From: Spongiibacter sp. IMCC21906
Lineage (GTDB): Bacteria > Pseudomonadota > Gammaproteobacteria > Pseudomonadales > Spongiibacteraceae
NCBI RefSeq assembly: GCF_001010805.1
Contig: NZ_CP011477.1
Location: forward strand, 496,001 to 560,000
Direction: 5' to 3'
DNA length: 64,000 nucleotides
The position numbers and the translations under genes were made by a program. A model generated the notes under the pieces. It was given only the letters and a program-made list of their open reading frames with translations. It had not been told where the DNA came from and searched no databases. Positions 8,181 through 18,300 of the stretch are shown piece by piece (position 1 is the first letter of the stretch; every line of letters begins with the position of its first letter).

Positions 8181-8578
8181 ATGCTGGCGCATGATCGATG
8201 GCAGGGTTTACTGGCTGAGAGACAGGTGATCCAGGAGATTGTTCTTACGGAGCAGGATTCAGATACCATACGGCGGCGCTGACTCGGCTTAACAGAACAC
8301 CGTTTTCGAAAGGTAAATCTAAAGGGCTACATACGCATGGAACAATAGGAGCCAGCGGGAAGGCGTTCACTGCTTTGAAGAGGCTTTACCGCCATTGCCG
8401 TAGGCGCTCCCAAAGTTACTGAAAAACAACCAAAATTCGAAATCGAACATGTTTTGCAATGGTGGGGCTCACTGGAATGCCCTCAGAGCCATATCTTGGG
8501 CGTCACGCCTGCAGGGCGACTTCCGCCATAATTCGGCGCAGCTGCGCGCCCAAATAAATAATTGACTAAGGGACCTGA
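8181..8578. other. Intergenic left end of the restriction island, no convincing gene
   Basis: About 400 bp between the left repeat and hsdM. A 33-codon frame opens at 8181 (MLAHDRWQGLLAERQV...) and stops at 8282. It has no clear ribosome binding site and may be the remnant of a disrupted gene. The rest shows short palindromes, including GGCGTCACGCC at 8499-8509 and the perfect 12-mer GCGCAGCTGCGC at 8536-8547, 32 bp before hsdM. The latter could be an operator or leader hairpin. No integrase, transposase or tRNA end is visible. Confidence 0.4.
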
Positions 8579-11017
8579 ATGGATCACAGCGCACACAACA
8601 AACTCGTATCCTTTATATGGAATATAGCCGATGACTGCCTGCGCGACGTCTATGTACGGGGCAAGTACCGGGATGTCATTCTGCCGATGGTCGTTCTACG
8701 CCGCCTCGATACCCTCCTGATGCCCACCAAGGAGACCGTGCTGGAGGAGGTGCGGTACCAGAAGGAGGAGATGGAAGCCACGGAGCTTGACGAGGAACCC
8801 CTCAAGGAGGCCTCAGGCTATGTGTTCTACAACATCTCGAAGTGGACGCTCACTAACCTGTATAACACCGCCACCAATAACCGCCAGATCATGCTGGCGA
8901 ATTTTGAGGAGTACCTGAACGGGTTCAGCCCCAACGTTCAGGAAATCATTGAACGCTTCGAGCTCAAAAGTAAAATCCAGCATATGGCCCACAAGGACGT
9001 GCTTCTTGATGTGGTCGAGAAATTTGTCTCTCCCAAAATCAATCTTACCCCCAATGATGCTGTGGATCCTGATGGCTACAAGCTGCCCGGACTGTCCAAC
9101 CTTGGCATGGGCTATGTATTTGAGGAGCTGATCCGCAAGTTCAACGAAGAAAACAACGAAGAGGCCGGTGAGCATTTTACTCCACGGGAAGTGATCGAGC
9201 TGATGACTCACCTGGTTTTCGATCCCGTCAAAGATTCGCTGCCGCTGACAATGACGGTGTACGACCCCGCCTGCGGCAGCGGCGGTATGCTCACCGAGTC
9301 ACAGAACTTTATTGAAGAAAAGTACCCCTCAGGTTCTTCATCTCAAAGTCAGCGTGATATTTACCTCTACGGCAAGGAGATCAACGACGAGACTTACGCC
9401 ATCTGTAAGTCCGATATGATGATCAAGGGCAACAACCCGGAAAACATCAAAGTCGGCTCCACCCTGTCCACCGATGAATTCGCCTCAAATCGCTTCGACT
9501 TTATGCTCTCCAACCCGCCCTACGGCAAGAGCTGGGCGTCAGAGCAGAAGTACATCAAGGAAAATGGCGATGTGATTGATGCCCGCTTCAAGGTCAAGCT
9601 GAAAGACTATTGGGGAAATCTGGAAGACTGCGACGCCACGCCTCGTTCCAGCGATGGTCAGCTGCTGTTCCTGATGGAAATGGTCAGCAAGATGAAAGAC
9701 CCGGCCACAGGTACCAATGGCAGTAGAATCGCATCCGTCCACAACGGCTCAAGCCTGTTTACCGGCGACGCCGGCGGTGGCGAAAGCAATATTCGCCGGT
9801 ACATTATTGAAAATGACTGGCTCGACGCCATTGTGCAACTGCCCAATAACCTGTTCTACAACACCGGCATTACCACCTATATCTGGCTGCTCAATAACAA
9901 CAAACCGGAATCCCGCAGGGGAAAAGTACAGCTGATTGATGCCAGCCTGTTGTACCGCAAGCTCCGCAAGAACCTGGGCAACAAAAACTGCGAGTTTGCA
10001 CCGGAACATATCGAAGAGATTACCCGCGCCTATCTGGACTGCGCCGCCATTGAGCGCAAGCTGGATGCAAACGGTAACCCGACCGGTATTGCCAGCCAGG
10101 TATTTCGCAATGAGGATTTCGGCTACTACAAAGTCACCATTGAACGGCCCGACCGTCGCAAGGCCCAATTCTCTGCAGAGTGCATCGCCAGCCTGCGTTT
10201 CGACAAGCAGCAAAGTGAAGTCATGGCGCATTTTTATGCAGAGCATGGTGACAAAGTTTACGATAAGACCGGACACGGCAAAGACAACAAGCAAAGCTTC
10301 CTGAAAAGCATTGAGAAAGCCATTCTTGCCTGGTGTGAAGAAAATGACATCAACCTCAATGCCAAGGCGAAAACCAAGCTGCTGGATGTAAAGTATTGGT
10401 TAGCACTGAAGGCTATTTATGAAACTGCCGGTGAGCTGATGGCGGCCATCGGTGAGCAGCAGTTCGATGACTACAACGTATTCAAAGAGCAGGTGGATAC
10501 TGCGCTGAAAGCCAGAAAGATCAAACTCTCCGTCCCAGAAAAAAACGCCATTCTCAATGCCGTTAGCTGGTACGACGAATCTGCGGCCAAGGTGGTTAAA
10601 AAAGTCCTTAAGTTAAGTGGCGACAAATTGGATGAAGTGCTGGAGCGCTACGGCTGCACCCAAGCGCAACTGCCGGATTTTGGGTTTTACCCAACTAATA
10701 AGAAAAACGAATACATCACCTATGAAGCCAGTAGCGATCTGCGTGACAGTGAATCAGTGTCATTGTTGAAAGATGATGAGCGGCAAAGCATTCATCAGTA
10801 TTTCCTGGATGAAGTAAAGCCCCATGTAGAGGAAGCCTGGACCAATCTGGATTCCGTCAAAATCGGCTACGAGATTAGCTTTAACAAATACTTCTATCGC
10901 CATAAGCCGCTGCGTTCATTGGAGGACGTTGCAAAGGACATTATCACCCTGGAGCAAAAGGCTGAGGGCTTGATTGCTCAGATTCTGGGTGTGGATATTG
11001 AGCAGGTGCAGGGGTGA
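8579..11017 (+). CDS. hsdM: Type I restriction-modification system DNA methyltransferase subunit HsdM
   Basis: Adenine-N6 methyltransferase subunit; with HsdS it methylates the recognition site and with HsdR it forms the restriction complex. An HsdM_N helical domain covers about residues 5-170. The methyltransferase domain has the SAM motif DPACGSGGML at about 229 and the catalytic NPPYG at about 312. At 812 aa it is some 300 residues longer than classical EcoKI-type HsdM (about 530). The extra C-terminal part (about 520-812) is charged and helical with no motif I recognise. It has a GGGACC pre-start region with weak Shine-Dalgarno. hsdS follows with a 1-bp gap. Confidence 0.93.
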   Translation: MDHSAHNKLVSFIWNIADDCLRDVYVRGKYRDVILPMVVLRRLDTLLMPTKETVLEEVRYQKEEMEATELDEEPLKEASGYVFYNISKWTLTNLYNTATNNRQIMLANFEEYLNGFSPNVQEIIERFELKSKIQHMAHKDVLLDVVEKFVSPKINLTPNDAVDPDGYKLPGLSNLGMGYVFEELIRKFNEENNEEAGEHFTPREVIELMTHLVFDPVKDSLPLTMTVYDPACGSGGMLTESQNFIEEKYPSGSSSQSQRDIYLYGKEINDETYAICKSDMMIKGNNPENIKVGSTLSTDEFASNRFDFMLSNPPYGKSWASEQKYIKENGDVIDARFKVKLKDYWGNLEDCDATPRSSDGQLLFLMEMVSKMKDPATGTNGSRIASVHNGSSLFTGDAGGGESNIRRYIIENDWLDAIVQLPNNLFYNTGITTYIWLLNNNKPESRRGKVQLIDASLLYRKLRKNLGNKNCEFAPEHIEEITRAYLDCAAIERKLDANGNPTGIASQVFRNEDFGYYKVTIERPDRRKAQFSAECIASLRFDKQQSEVMAHFYAEHGDKVYDKTGHGKDNKQSFLKSIEKAILAWCEENDINLNAKAKTKLLDVKYWLALKAIYETAGELMAAIGEQQFDDYNVFKEQVDTALKARKIKLSVPEKNAILNAVSWYDESAAKVVKKVLKLSGDKLDEVLERYGCTQAQLPDFGFYPTNKKNEYITYEASSDLRDSESVSLLKDDERQSIHQYFLDEVKPHVEEAWTNLDSVKIGYEISFNKYFYRHKPLRSLEDVAKDIITLEQKAEGLIAQILGVDIEQVQG

Positions 11018-11018
11018 T

Positions 11019-12452
11019 ATGAGTATGACGAGTATTGTTGAGCTGCCCAAGTATGAGGCTTATAAAGATTCCGGCTATGGGTGGATCGGCAACGTCCCAT
11101 CAAAATGGGAGGTGTCAAAACTTGGTAGTTGTTTGTCTCCGATTTCAATCAAAAATCATCCAGATTTGCCCCTGCTGTCTATAACGAGAGAAAAAGGGGT
11201 AATTGAGCGGGACATAGAGGATCAAGATTCAAATCATAATTTCATTCCTGATGATTTGAGTGGCTATAAATTGCTCAAAGAGGGGCAGTTTGGAATGAAT
11301 AAAATGAAGGCATGGCAAGGCTCTTACGGTGTGTCAAATCATACCGGAATCGTTAGCCCCGCATACTTCGTTTTTGATTTCGTAAAGCCTATATGTCCGT
11401 CATTCTTTAATTGGGCAATACGGAGCAATTTATATGTTTCGTACTTTGGTAGCGCTTCGGATGGTGTTCGAGTTGGTCAATGGGATTTGTCGAAAAGCAG
11501 AATGAAGTTTATTCCATTTCTGATTCCTTCTGAGCAAGATCAAAAGTTAATTGCCAATTTCCTCGACAAAAAAACCACCCAAATCGACGAAGCCATTGCC
11601 ATCAAAGAGCAGCAGATCGCCCTGCTGAAAGAGCGCAAGCAAATCATTATCCAAAAAGCCGTCACCCAGGGGCTTGGTTCCACAAATTCGTCTGGAACGA
11701 ATTTGAACAGCGGCTCTGCCGCTGGCCCGCAGGGCGAGGGCATGGATAGCTCGAGTAATGTGCCTATGAAAGATTCCGGCGTGGATTGGATTGGGGAGAT
11801 GCCGACGCATTGGGACTTAGTTAAGTTGCGTGGATTGGGCAATATAGTTCGAGGCGGATCGCCACGACCGGCTGGACATCCGATGTACTTTTCTGACGAG
11901 GGTGTTCATTGGATTACGGTGGGCGAGGTGACCAAAAACGAAAATGCCTTTTTAGAAAAAACAACAGGATTTCTGACTAAAAGAGGTGTTGAGCAAAGCA
12001 GGTATATTGAGAGCGGTACTTTCTTGTTAACGAACAGTGGTGCAACTTTGGGGGTGCCAAAGATTTCCAGAATTTCCGGTTGCATAAATGACGGCGTACT
12101 TGCATTTCTCGGAGTAAATGAGAGCAGAATATCAAAAAATTTCTTGTATTACTTTTTTTCTTCTCAAACTATGAGGATTCGAGATGAGATGAATCAAGGC
12201 GCCACGCAGCCGAATTTAAACACGAATTTGGTTAAGAATATGAAGTTGCCGTTGCCTCCCGTTATTGAACAAGAAAAAATCGTCGAGTGGTTGAATAAGT
12301 TCACCATTGATGTTCGGGTGTGCATCACTATTCAAAATGAACAAATCAAAAAGCTAAAAGAATACAAAACCACCCTGATCAACAGCGCAGTGACCGGCAA
12401 AATCAAAGTCACCCCTGAAATGGCAGAGATGCAGGAAGCAGTGGAGGCATAA
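11019..12452 (+). CDS. hsdS: Type I restriction-modification system specificity subunit HsdS
   Basis: Sets the bipartite DNA target of the type I complex. The 477-aa protein shows the expected internal duplication. KDSGYGWIGNVPSKW (about 16-30) and KDSGVDWIGEMPTHW (about 250-264) open the two target-recognition domains. Each domain ends in a helical spacer (DEAIAIKEQQIALLKERKQ; QNEQIKKLKEYKTTLINSAV). Start at 11019: TGATATG places it 1 nt after the hsdM stop with an AGGGG site inside hsdM. An unusual 25-residue Ser/Gly/Asn-rich linker (about 223-247) between the halves coincides with two DNA palindromes. TRD codons are AT-richer than the flanking helices, as is usual for exchanged TRDs. Confidence 0.93.
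   Translation: MSMTSIVELPKYEAYKDSGYGWIGNVPSKWEVSKLGSCLSPISIKNHPDLPLLSITREKGVIERDIEDQDSNHNFIPDDLSGYKLLKEGQFGMNKMKAWQGSYGVSNHTGIVSPAYFVFDFVKPICPSFFNWAIRSNLYVSYFGSASDGVRVGQWDLSKSRMKFIPFLIPSEQDQKLIANFLDKKTTQIDEAIAIKEQQIALLKERKQIIIQKAVTQGLGSTNSSGTNLNSGSAAGPQGEGMDSSSNVPMKDSGVDWIGEMPTHWDLVKLRGLGNIVRGGSPRPAGHPMYFSDEGVHWITVGEVTKNENAFLEKTTGFLTKRGVEQSRYIESGTFLLTNSGATLGVPKISRISGCINDGVLAFLGVNESRISKNFLYYFFSSQTMRIRDEMNQGATQPNLNTNLVKNMKLPLPPVIEQEKIVEWLNKFTIDVRVCITIQNEQIKKLKEYKTTLINSAVTGKIKVTPEMAEMQEAVEA
11684..11724. repeat. Two adjacent palindromes inside hsdS linker
   Basis: First palindrome: AAATTCGT (11684-11691), 5-nt loop CTGGA, ACGAATTT (11697-11704). Second: CAGCGGC (11708-11714), loop TCT, GCCGCTG (11718-11724). 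Both are perfect. They encode part of a low-complexity linker between the two halves of HsdS, at the point where HsdS proteins usually run directly from QGL to a short N-V-P-M-K-D-S-G junction. The position and structure look like a small palindromic insertion that kept the frame. No other copy was found in this window. Confidence 0.6.
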
Positions 12453-12454
12453 GG

Positions 12455-13627
12455 ATGTTCACCGTCAATCACCAGACCAACCGCATTAGCCCGGTAAAAA
12501 TCAAAACCTTCAGCGAGCTGGGTTTTAGCGAACGAAAGCACCTACAGGAGTGGTTGGCCTATCAGCCCGATGCATTGGGTGAAGAACTGCTGATTATCCA
12601 GAAGGAGTTTGATGGCTTTGACGACACCCGTGAGCGCCTTGACCTGCTGGCGCTGGATAAAGACGGCAACCTGGTGATTATCGAAAACAAGCTGGATGAC
12701 AGTGGCCGCGATGTGGTGTGGCAGGCACTGAAATACGCCTCCTATTGCGCTAGCCTCACCAAAGGACAAATAGTCGAAATTTACCAGCAGTACCTGCACC
12801 GCTACCAACCAACAATTCAGGCTGGCGAATCCTTGGCCCAGGCAGGGCAGCCTTCTGATGCCGCATCACGAATTTGTGAGTTCCTTGATGCGCCAGATCT
12901 GGATGAAGTAAAACTCAATCTGGGCAATAGCCAGAGAATTATGCTGGTAGCTGCTAACTTTAGAAAGGAGGTCACCAGCACCGCCCTTTGGCTGCTCGGT
13001 CAGGGAATAAGCGTTCAATGCTTTAAGGTCACACCCTACTCCCTCGGTGAGCAGTTATTAATCAATATCGACCAGATTATTCCCACGCCGGAAGCCAGAG
13101 AGCTGATGATTGGTATTAGCGCCAAGGAGGCGGAGGAGAAAACCACGGAAGTGGTGCGAAGAAATGCCCAGAGCATCAGAAGGGAGTATTGGGAGCAGGC
13201 ACTGGAAGTCTTCCAGAAAAGTGCTTGTACCCTGTACAACAATATCAGCCCCAGCAAAGATCACTGGCTTTCTGCGGGGTCGGGTTTGAGTGGCTGCCCC
13301 TACAATCTGATTTTCTTGCAGAAGGAGCTTCGGGTAGAGCTTTGGATAAGCCGAGGTAATACGCTTGAGAACAAGTTTTTGTTCGATTCTCTGATGGCAA
13401 TGAAGCAGGAGGTTGAACAGAGCTTTGGCGCGGAGCTGGAATGGATGCGACTGGAAAGCAAAAAATCCTGTCGAATTCAGTTCTCTTGCCCAGCGGATGC
13501 TTTTAATAAGGACGCATGGCCGGAATCTGTTACTTGGCACCTGGCGCATATGAGCAAGCTGGAGCAGGCGCTGAAGCAACCGCTGCAAAAAGCCGCCGAC
13601 GCATTGAAACAGCATGGTTTTGAGTAG
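12455..13627 (+). CDS. DUF4268-type protein with PD-(D/E)XK nuclease-like N-terminus
   Basis: A 390-aa cytoplasmic protein starting 2 bp after hsdS with an overlapping AAGGATG start. The N-terminal part (about 30-130) holds RLDLLALDKDGNLVIIENK, the D-x(n)-E-x-K arrangement of PD-(D/E)XK nucleases, and resembles NucS/DUF91-like folds. The C-terminal half (about 240-385) resembles the DUF4268 family, often encoded near restriction systems. It could be a nuclease with an accessory defence role or a partner of the HsdRMS complex. Family placement is from memory of motifs; enzymatic activity is inferred. The tight spacing means it is almost certainly co-transcribed with hsdMS. Confidence 0.7.
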   Translation: MFTVNHQTNRISPVKIKTFSELGFSERKHLQEWLAYQPDALGEELLIIQKEFDGFDDTRERLDLLALDKDGNLVIIENKLDDSGRDVVWQALKYASYCASLTKGQIVEIYQQYLHRYQPTIQAGESLAQAGQPSDAASRICEFLDAPDLDEVKLNLGNSQRIMLVAANFRKEVTSTALWLLGQGISVQCFKVTPYSLGEQLLINIDQIIPTPEARELMIGISAKEAEEKTTEVVRRNAQSIRREYWEQALEVFQKSACTLYNNISPSKDHWLSAGSGLSGCPYNLIFLQKELRVELWISRGNTLENKFLFDSLMAMKQEVEQSFGAELEWMRLESKKSCRIQFSCPADAFNKDAWPESVTWHLAHMSKLEQALKQPLQKAADALKQHGFE

Positions 13628-13636
13628 GGTTATTCG

Positions 13637-15106
13637 ATGACCGTAGACCGCAGCCAAGAGTACTTACAATCCCTGCTAAAAGAACTGTGCTCACTGCCGC
13701 AGGAAACCGAATGGGTGGAGTTCAAGCACAACAACGATGACGCGCCGCTGATCGGTGAATATATTTCGGCGTTGGCGAATTCGGCGGCTTTGCTGGGCAA
13801 GCAATCTGCCTATGTGGTTTGGGGTGTTGAGAATGATACCCACGAGGTGATCGGCACTACGTTCAAGCCTTCGGCGGCTCGTCACAAGCAGCAGGAGTTG
13901 GAAAGTTGGTTGTTGCAAAAAATATCGCCAAAGATTCACTTTCGCTTTTTTGAGTTTGTCAGTGCTAATGGGTTGTCGGTCGTTATTCTGGAAATGCAGG
14001 CTGCTACCAATAATCCGGTGCAATTTGAAGGCATCGAGTTTATTCGTGTTGGCTCCTATAAAAAGAAGTTAAAGGAGTATCCAGAGAAAGAGCGAGCACT
14101 ATGGCGGATTTTCGATAAAACGCCTTTTGAGCGTCAAATGGCAGCCTCTAATTTAAGTGCCGATGAGGTGCTGAAATTGCTGGATTACCCGGCCTATTTT
14201 GAGTTAACCAGCTTGCCTTTGCCGGATAATCGTGCCGGTATTTTAAATGCTTTAAAGGCAGATCAGTTGATTCAGGAAGTGCCCGGTGGTCAATGGGGTA
14301 TCGCGAATCTGGGCGCCATTCTGTTTGCGAAAAAGTTGCAAAATTTTCAGCACCTTGGGCGCAAGGCGGTGCGCCTGATTTTATACCGGGGTAACAGCCG
14401 TATCGAAACGGTGCGAGAATTTGGCGGCAACAAAGGTTATGCCGTTGGCTTTGAAGGGCTTATCGATTATATAAAGACCCTGTTGCCCTCCAATGAAGAA
14501 ATAGGCAAAGCGTTCCGTAAAGAAGTGCCTATGTATCCAGAGCTGGCTATTCGTGAGTTGGTAGCGAATGCCATTATTCATCAGGATTTCACCCTGACGG
14601 GTACCGGCCCCATGATTGAGCTTTTTGACAAGCGGATGGAGATTACCAACCCCGGGGTGCCATTGGTGGATACCCAGCGCTTCTTGGATAGCCCTCCTCA
14701 AAGCCGCAATGAAGCCCTGGCGTCATTTATGCGCCGAATCAATATTTGTGAGGAGCGCGGTAGCGGTGTTGATAAGGTTATTGGTCAGGTGGAGGTTTAT
14801 CAATTACCCGCCCCTATCTTTGAAAAGACGGATCAACATACCCGTGTAGTATTGTTCACATATAAAGATTTCAAGGATATGGAGTCAGAGGATCGGATAA
14901 GAGCTTGCTATCAGCATTGCTGCCTGAAATATGTCAATCGGGAGCCCATGAATAATACCTCTCTGAGAGAGCGGTTCCGTATTGAGGAGGGAAACAGCGC
15001 AATGGCAAGCCGCATTATCAAGCAAACGGTGGAGGCTGGGCTGATTCGACTCCATGACTCCACTGCGAATAGAAGAGCCTATCGTTATGTCCCCTTTTGG
15101 GCATAG
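13637..15106 (+). CDS. AlbA_2 (Schlafen-like) domain and GHKL-type ATP-binding protein
   Basis: A 489-aa protein with an N-terminal AlbA_2/Schlafen-type domain (about 14-135; ETEWVEFKHN, then ISALANSAALLGKQSAYVVW and GVEND). A central to C-terminal HATPase_c_4-like region follows (RELVANAIIHQDFT at about 300-313, EITNPGVPL, EERGSGVDKV). A winged-helix end covers about 430-485. Proteins with this architecture are called putative transcriptional regulators or ATP-dependent helicases in databases, and some are linked with phage defence. The gene starts 9 bp after the nuclease-like ORF and is followed by a 218-bp gap before hsdR. The function inside an hsd locus is unknown. Confidence 0.72.
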   Translation: MTVDRSQEYLQSLLKELCSLPQETEWVEFKHNNDDAPLIGEYISALANSAALLGKQSAYVVWGVENDTHEVIGTTFKPSAARHKQQELESWLLQKISPKIHFRFFEFVSANGLSVVILEMQAATNNPVQFEGIEFIRVGSYKKKLKEYPEKERALWRIFDKTPFERQMAASNLSADEVLKLLDYPAYFELTSLPLPDNRAGILNALKADQLIQEVPGGQWGIANLGAILFAKKLQNFQHLGRKAVRLILYRGNSRIETVREFGGNKGYAVGFEGLIDYIKTLLPSNEEIGKAFRKEVPMYPELAIRELVANAIIHQDFTLTGTGPMIELFDKRMEITNPGVPLVDTQRFLDSPPQSRNEALASFMRRINICEERGSGVDKVIGQVEVYQLPAPIFEKTDQHTRVVLFTYKDFKDMESEDRIRACYQHCCLKYVNREPMNNTSLRERFRIEEGNSAMASRIIKQTVEAGLIRLHDSTANRRAYRYVPFWA

Positions 15107-15123
15107 CGCTGTTCTCATGTGAC

Positions 15124-15210
15124 GGTCATTTGACGGGATACAGGGTTGATTTTGTCTGTCCTTTTAAAATCAATGTGTTGCGGTTGTTTTTCATTTGATG
15201 GTCATTTGAC
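15124..15210. repeat. Direct repeats GGTCATTTGAC upstream of hsdR
   Basis: The 11-mer GGTCATTTGAC occurs at 15124-15134 and again at 15200-15210, 76 bp apart. An additional TCATTTGA is at 15191-15198 and a related CATTTGATTG lies near 15270. All lie in the only sizeable gap inside the hsd gene set, between the AlbA_2 gene and hsdR. They may be operator sites for separate control of hsdR, which would help delay restriction until methylation is established. This is inference from position; no promoter hexamers are clear. Confidence 0.35.
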
Positions 15211-15324
15211 TAGAAGGTTGAATGTTGGAACTAAATATAAGTAAATCAATTGGTTAGCTTGTTGTTCCCATTTGATTGAGGCTTTATTCTAAAGGCGAGT
15301 AAAGACAGATAGATAGGATGTTTT

Positions 15325-18300
15325 ATGGTCAGCAACACCAAGGAACAGGCGCTGGAGGCCGCGATTGAGCAGGCTTTGACTGGCACCACCATAGAAGCCG
15401 TCAAGGCTGCGGGGGAGATTGCCGATGGTGCCCACACCCAGGTCAGGGAGACGCCAGCTGACTATCTGGTGGGCAATCAGCGTTTTAAGCTGGGGCTGCC
15501 GACCGATTTCAACGCTCAATACGCCATCGATAACCGATTTTTCTGGCGTTTCTTAGAACAGACCCAAACGCTGGAGCTGGCTAAGCTCCAAAAGCACAAC
15601 CCGTCGGATTGGCAGCGCAAGCTGTTAGAACGCTATGACCGGCTGATGAAAAAGCATGGAATTCTGCACTTGCTGAAGAAAGGGCTGAGTGTGGACGATG
15701 CCCACTTTCACCTGATGTACCCTGCCCCACTGGCCAGTAGCAGCGAGAAGGTGAAGCAGAACTTTGCTGCCAACATCTTCAGCTGCACGCGCCAGGTTTG
15801 TTACTCCCTGGCCAATCCCCTTCAGGAAATCGACATGGTGCTGTTCCTGAATGGCATCCCCCTGGTGACGCTGGAGTTGAAAAACGCCTGGACGGGGCAA
15901 ACGGCCCGTTACCACGGCCAGAAACAGTACCGTGAAGACCGTGATACGAATCAGCCACTACTGAATTTCGCGCGCTGCCTGGTGCATATGGCGGTGGACA
16001 CCGATGAAGTGTATATGACCACCAAGCTGGCTGGGAAAGGCACTTTCTTTTTACCCTTTAACAAAGGCCACAATCACGGCAAAGGTAATCCGCCGAATCC
16101 AAGTGGCCACAAGACAGCCTATCTCTGGGAGCAGGTGTTCACCAAGGACAGTATGGCGAACATCATCCAGCACTTTGTAAGGCTGGACGGAAGCAGCAAA
16201 GATCCGCTGGCCAAACGCACCCTGTTTTTTCCTCGCTATCATCAGCTTGATGTGGTTCGTAGGCTGGTAAAGCACGCTGCAGAATACGGTGTTGGACAAA
16301 GTTACCTGATTCAGCATTCCGCTGGTTCGGGAAAATCAAACTCGATCACCTGGGCCGCCTATCAATTGATCGAAACCTATCCGCTCTCTGAGACGGTTGA
16401 GGGCAACCGGGGCATGGAGCAGCCGCTATTCGATTCTGTGATAGTGGTCACTGATCGGCGGCTTCTGGATAAGCAACTGCGTGACAATATCAAGGAATTC
16501 TCAGAGGTTAAGAATATTGTCGCCCCGGCATTCAAGTCCTCAGAGCTTAAGCATGCTCTGGAAGCGGGCAAAAAAATTATCATCACTACCATTCAGAAAT
16601 TCCCCTTCATTATTGATGGCATTGAAGATCTCAGCGACAAACGCTTTGCCGTAATCATCGACGAAGCTCACAGCTCTCAGTCTGGCTCGGCACACGACAA
16701 TATGAATCGGGCTATGGGGCAGTCGGCCATTGAGGAAGAGGAAGACGCCCAGGACAAAATCCTGATGGCAATGAAGTCCCGAAAAATGCGCGGCAATGCC
16801 TCTTACTTGGCGTTCACTGCTACGCCCAAAAACACCACGCTTGAAAAGTTTGGTGAGCAGCAAGCTGACGGCTCTTTCAAGCCATTTCACCTCTACTCGA
16901 TGAAGCAAGCCATAGAGGAAGGCTTTATTCTTGATGTGCTGGCCAACTACACCACCTACAAAAGCTACTATGAGATTGAAAAATCGATAGCCGAGAACCC
17001 CGAATTCGACACCAAAAAGGCGCAGAAGAAGCTGCGCGCCTATGTTGAGCGCAGTCAGCACACCATCGACACCAAAGCCGAGATTATGCTCGAGCACTTC
17101 ATTGCCCATGTGATCAACGGTAAGAAGCTGAAAGGCAAAGCGAAGGCCATGGTGATTACTCAGAACATCGAGACCGCGATTCGCTACCACAAAGCGCTGA
17201 CGAGACTGCTGATCGCCAAGGGGTCGCCCTTTAAAGCCTTGATAGCCTTCTCAGGTACAAAGGAAGTGGACGGCATTGAGTACACCGAGGCCGAAATAAA
17301 CGGGTTTTCCGAGTCTGACACCAAAGACAAATTCGACACGGATGAATATCGCATGCTCGTGGTGGCGAACAAGTACCTGACGGGCTTTGACCAACCCAAA
17401 CTATCCACTATGTATGTGGATAAGAAATTGGCTTCGGTGTTGTGCGTTCAGGCGCTGTCACGCTTGAACCGATCGTCTCAAAAGCTCGGTAAGAAAACGG
17501 AAGACCTCTTCATTCTGGATTTCTTTAACAATGTGGACGACATCAAAACCGCCTTTGACCCCTTCTATACCGCGACTTCACTATCGCAGGCGACTGACAT
17601 CAATGTACTGCATGAGTTGAAAGATGCACTGGACGATGTGGGAGTGTATGAGTGGTACGAAGTCGAAGACTTTGTGAAGCGGTATTTCAACAACGAAGAT
17701 GCTCAGAAGCTTAGCCCCATTATCGATGTAGCAGCTGCCCGCTTTGAGCACGAACTTGAGCTGGAAGACAGCGAGAAAATCGATTTCAAAATCAAAGCCA
17801 AGCAGTTTGTGAAGATCTATGGCCAGATGGCGTCGATTATCCCCTATGAAATCGCCGTTTGGGAGAAGTTGTTCTGGTTCCTCAAGTTCCTGATACCCAA
17901 GCTGAAAGTGAGCGACCCTGATGCAGACGCCATCGACGAGCTACTGAGCTCGGTAGATCTGAGTTCCTACGGGCTTCAGAGAGTCAAGCTCAACCAGGCG
18001 ATTGCGCTGGATGCCGGAGAAACTGAGGTTGATCCGCAAAACCCCAATCCGCGCGGCGCGCATGGTGTGGAGGTGGAGACCGATCCACTGGATGAGATTG
18101 TCCGGAGCTTCAATGAGCGATGGTTTCAGGGCTGGAGCGCAACTCCTGAAGAGCAGCGTGTTAAATTCGTCAACATCGCAGAAAGTATTCGTCAGCATCC
18201 AGACTTTGAAGATAAGTACAAGAACAACCCTGATCCTCATAATCGCGAGCTGGCTTTCGAGAAAATTCTAAAGGAAATTATGCTTCGCCGTCGTAAAGAC

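Noticed and set aside
16540-17190. 216-codon open frame antisense to hsdR
   Set aside because: Antisense shadow of well-conserved helicase sequence, with no ribosome binding site.
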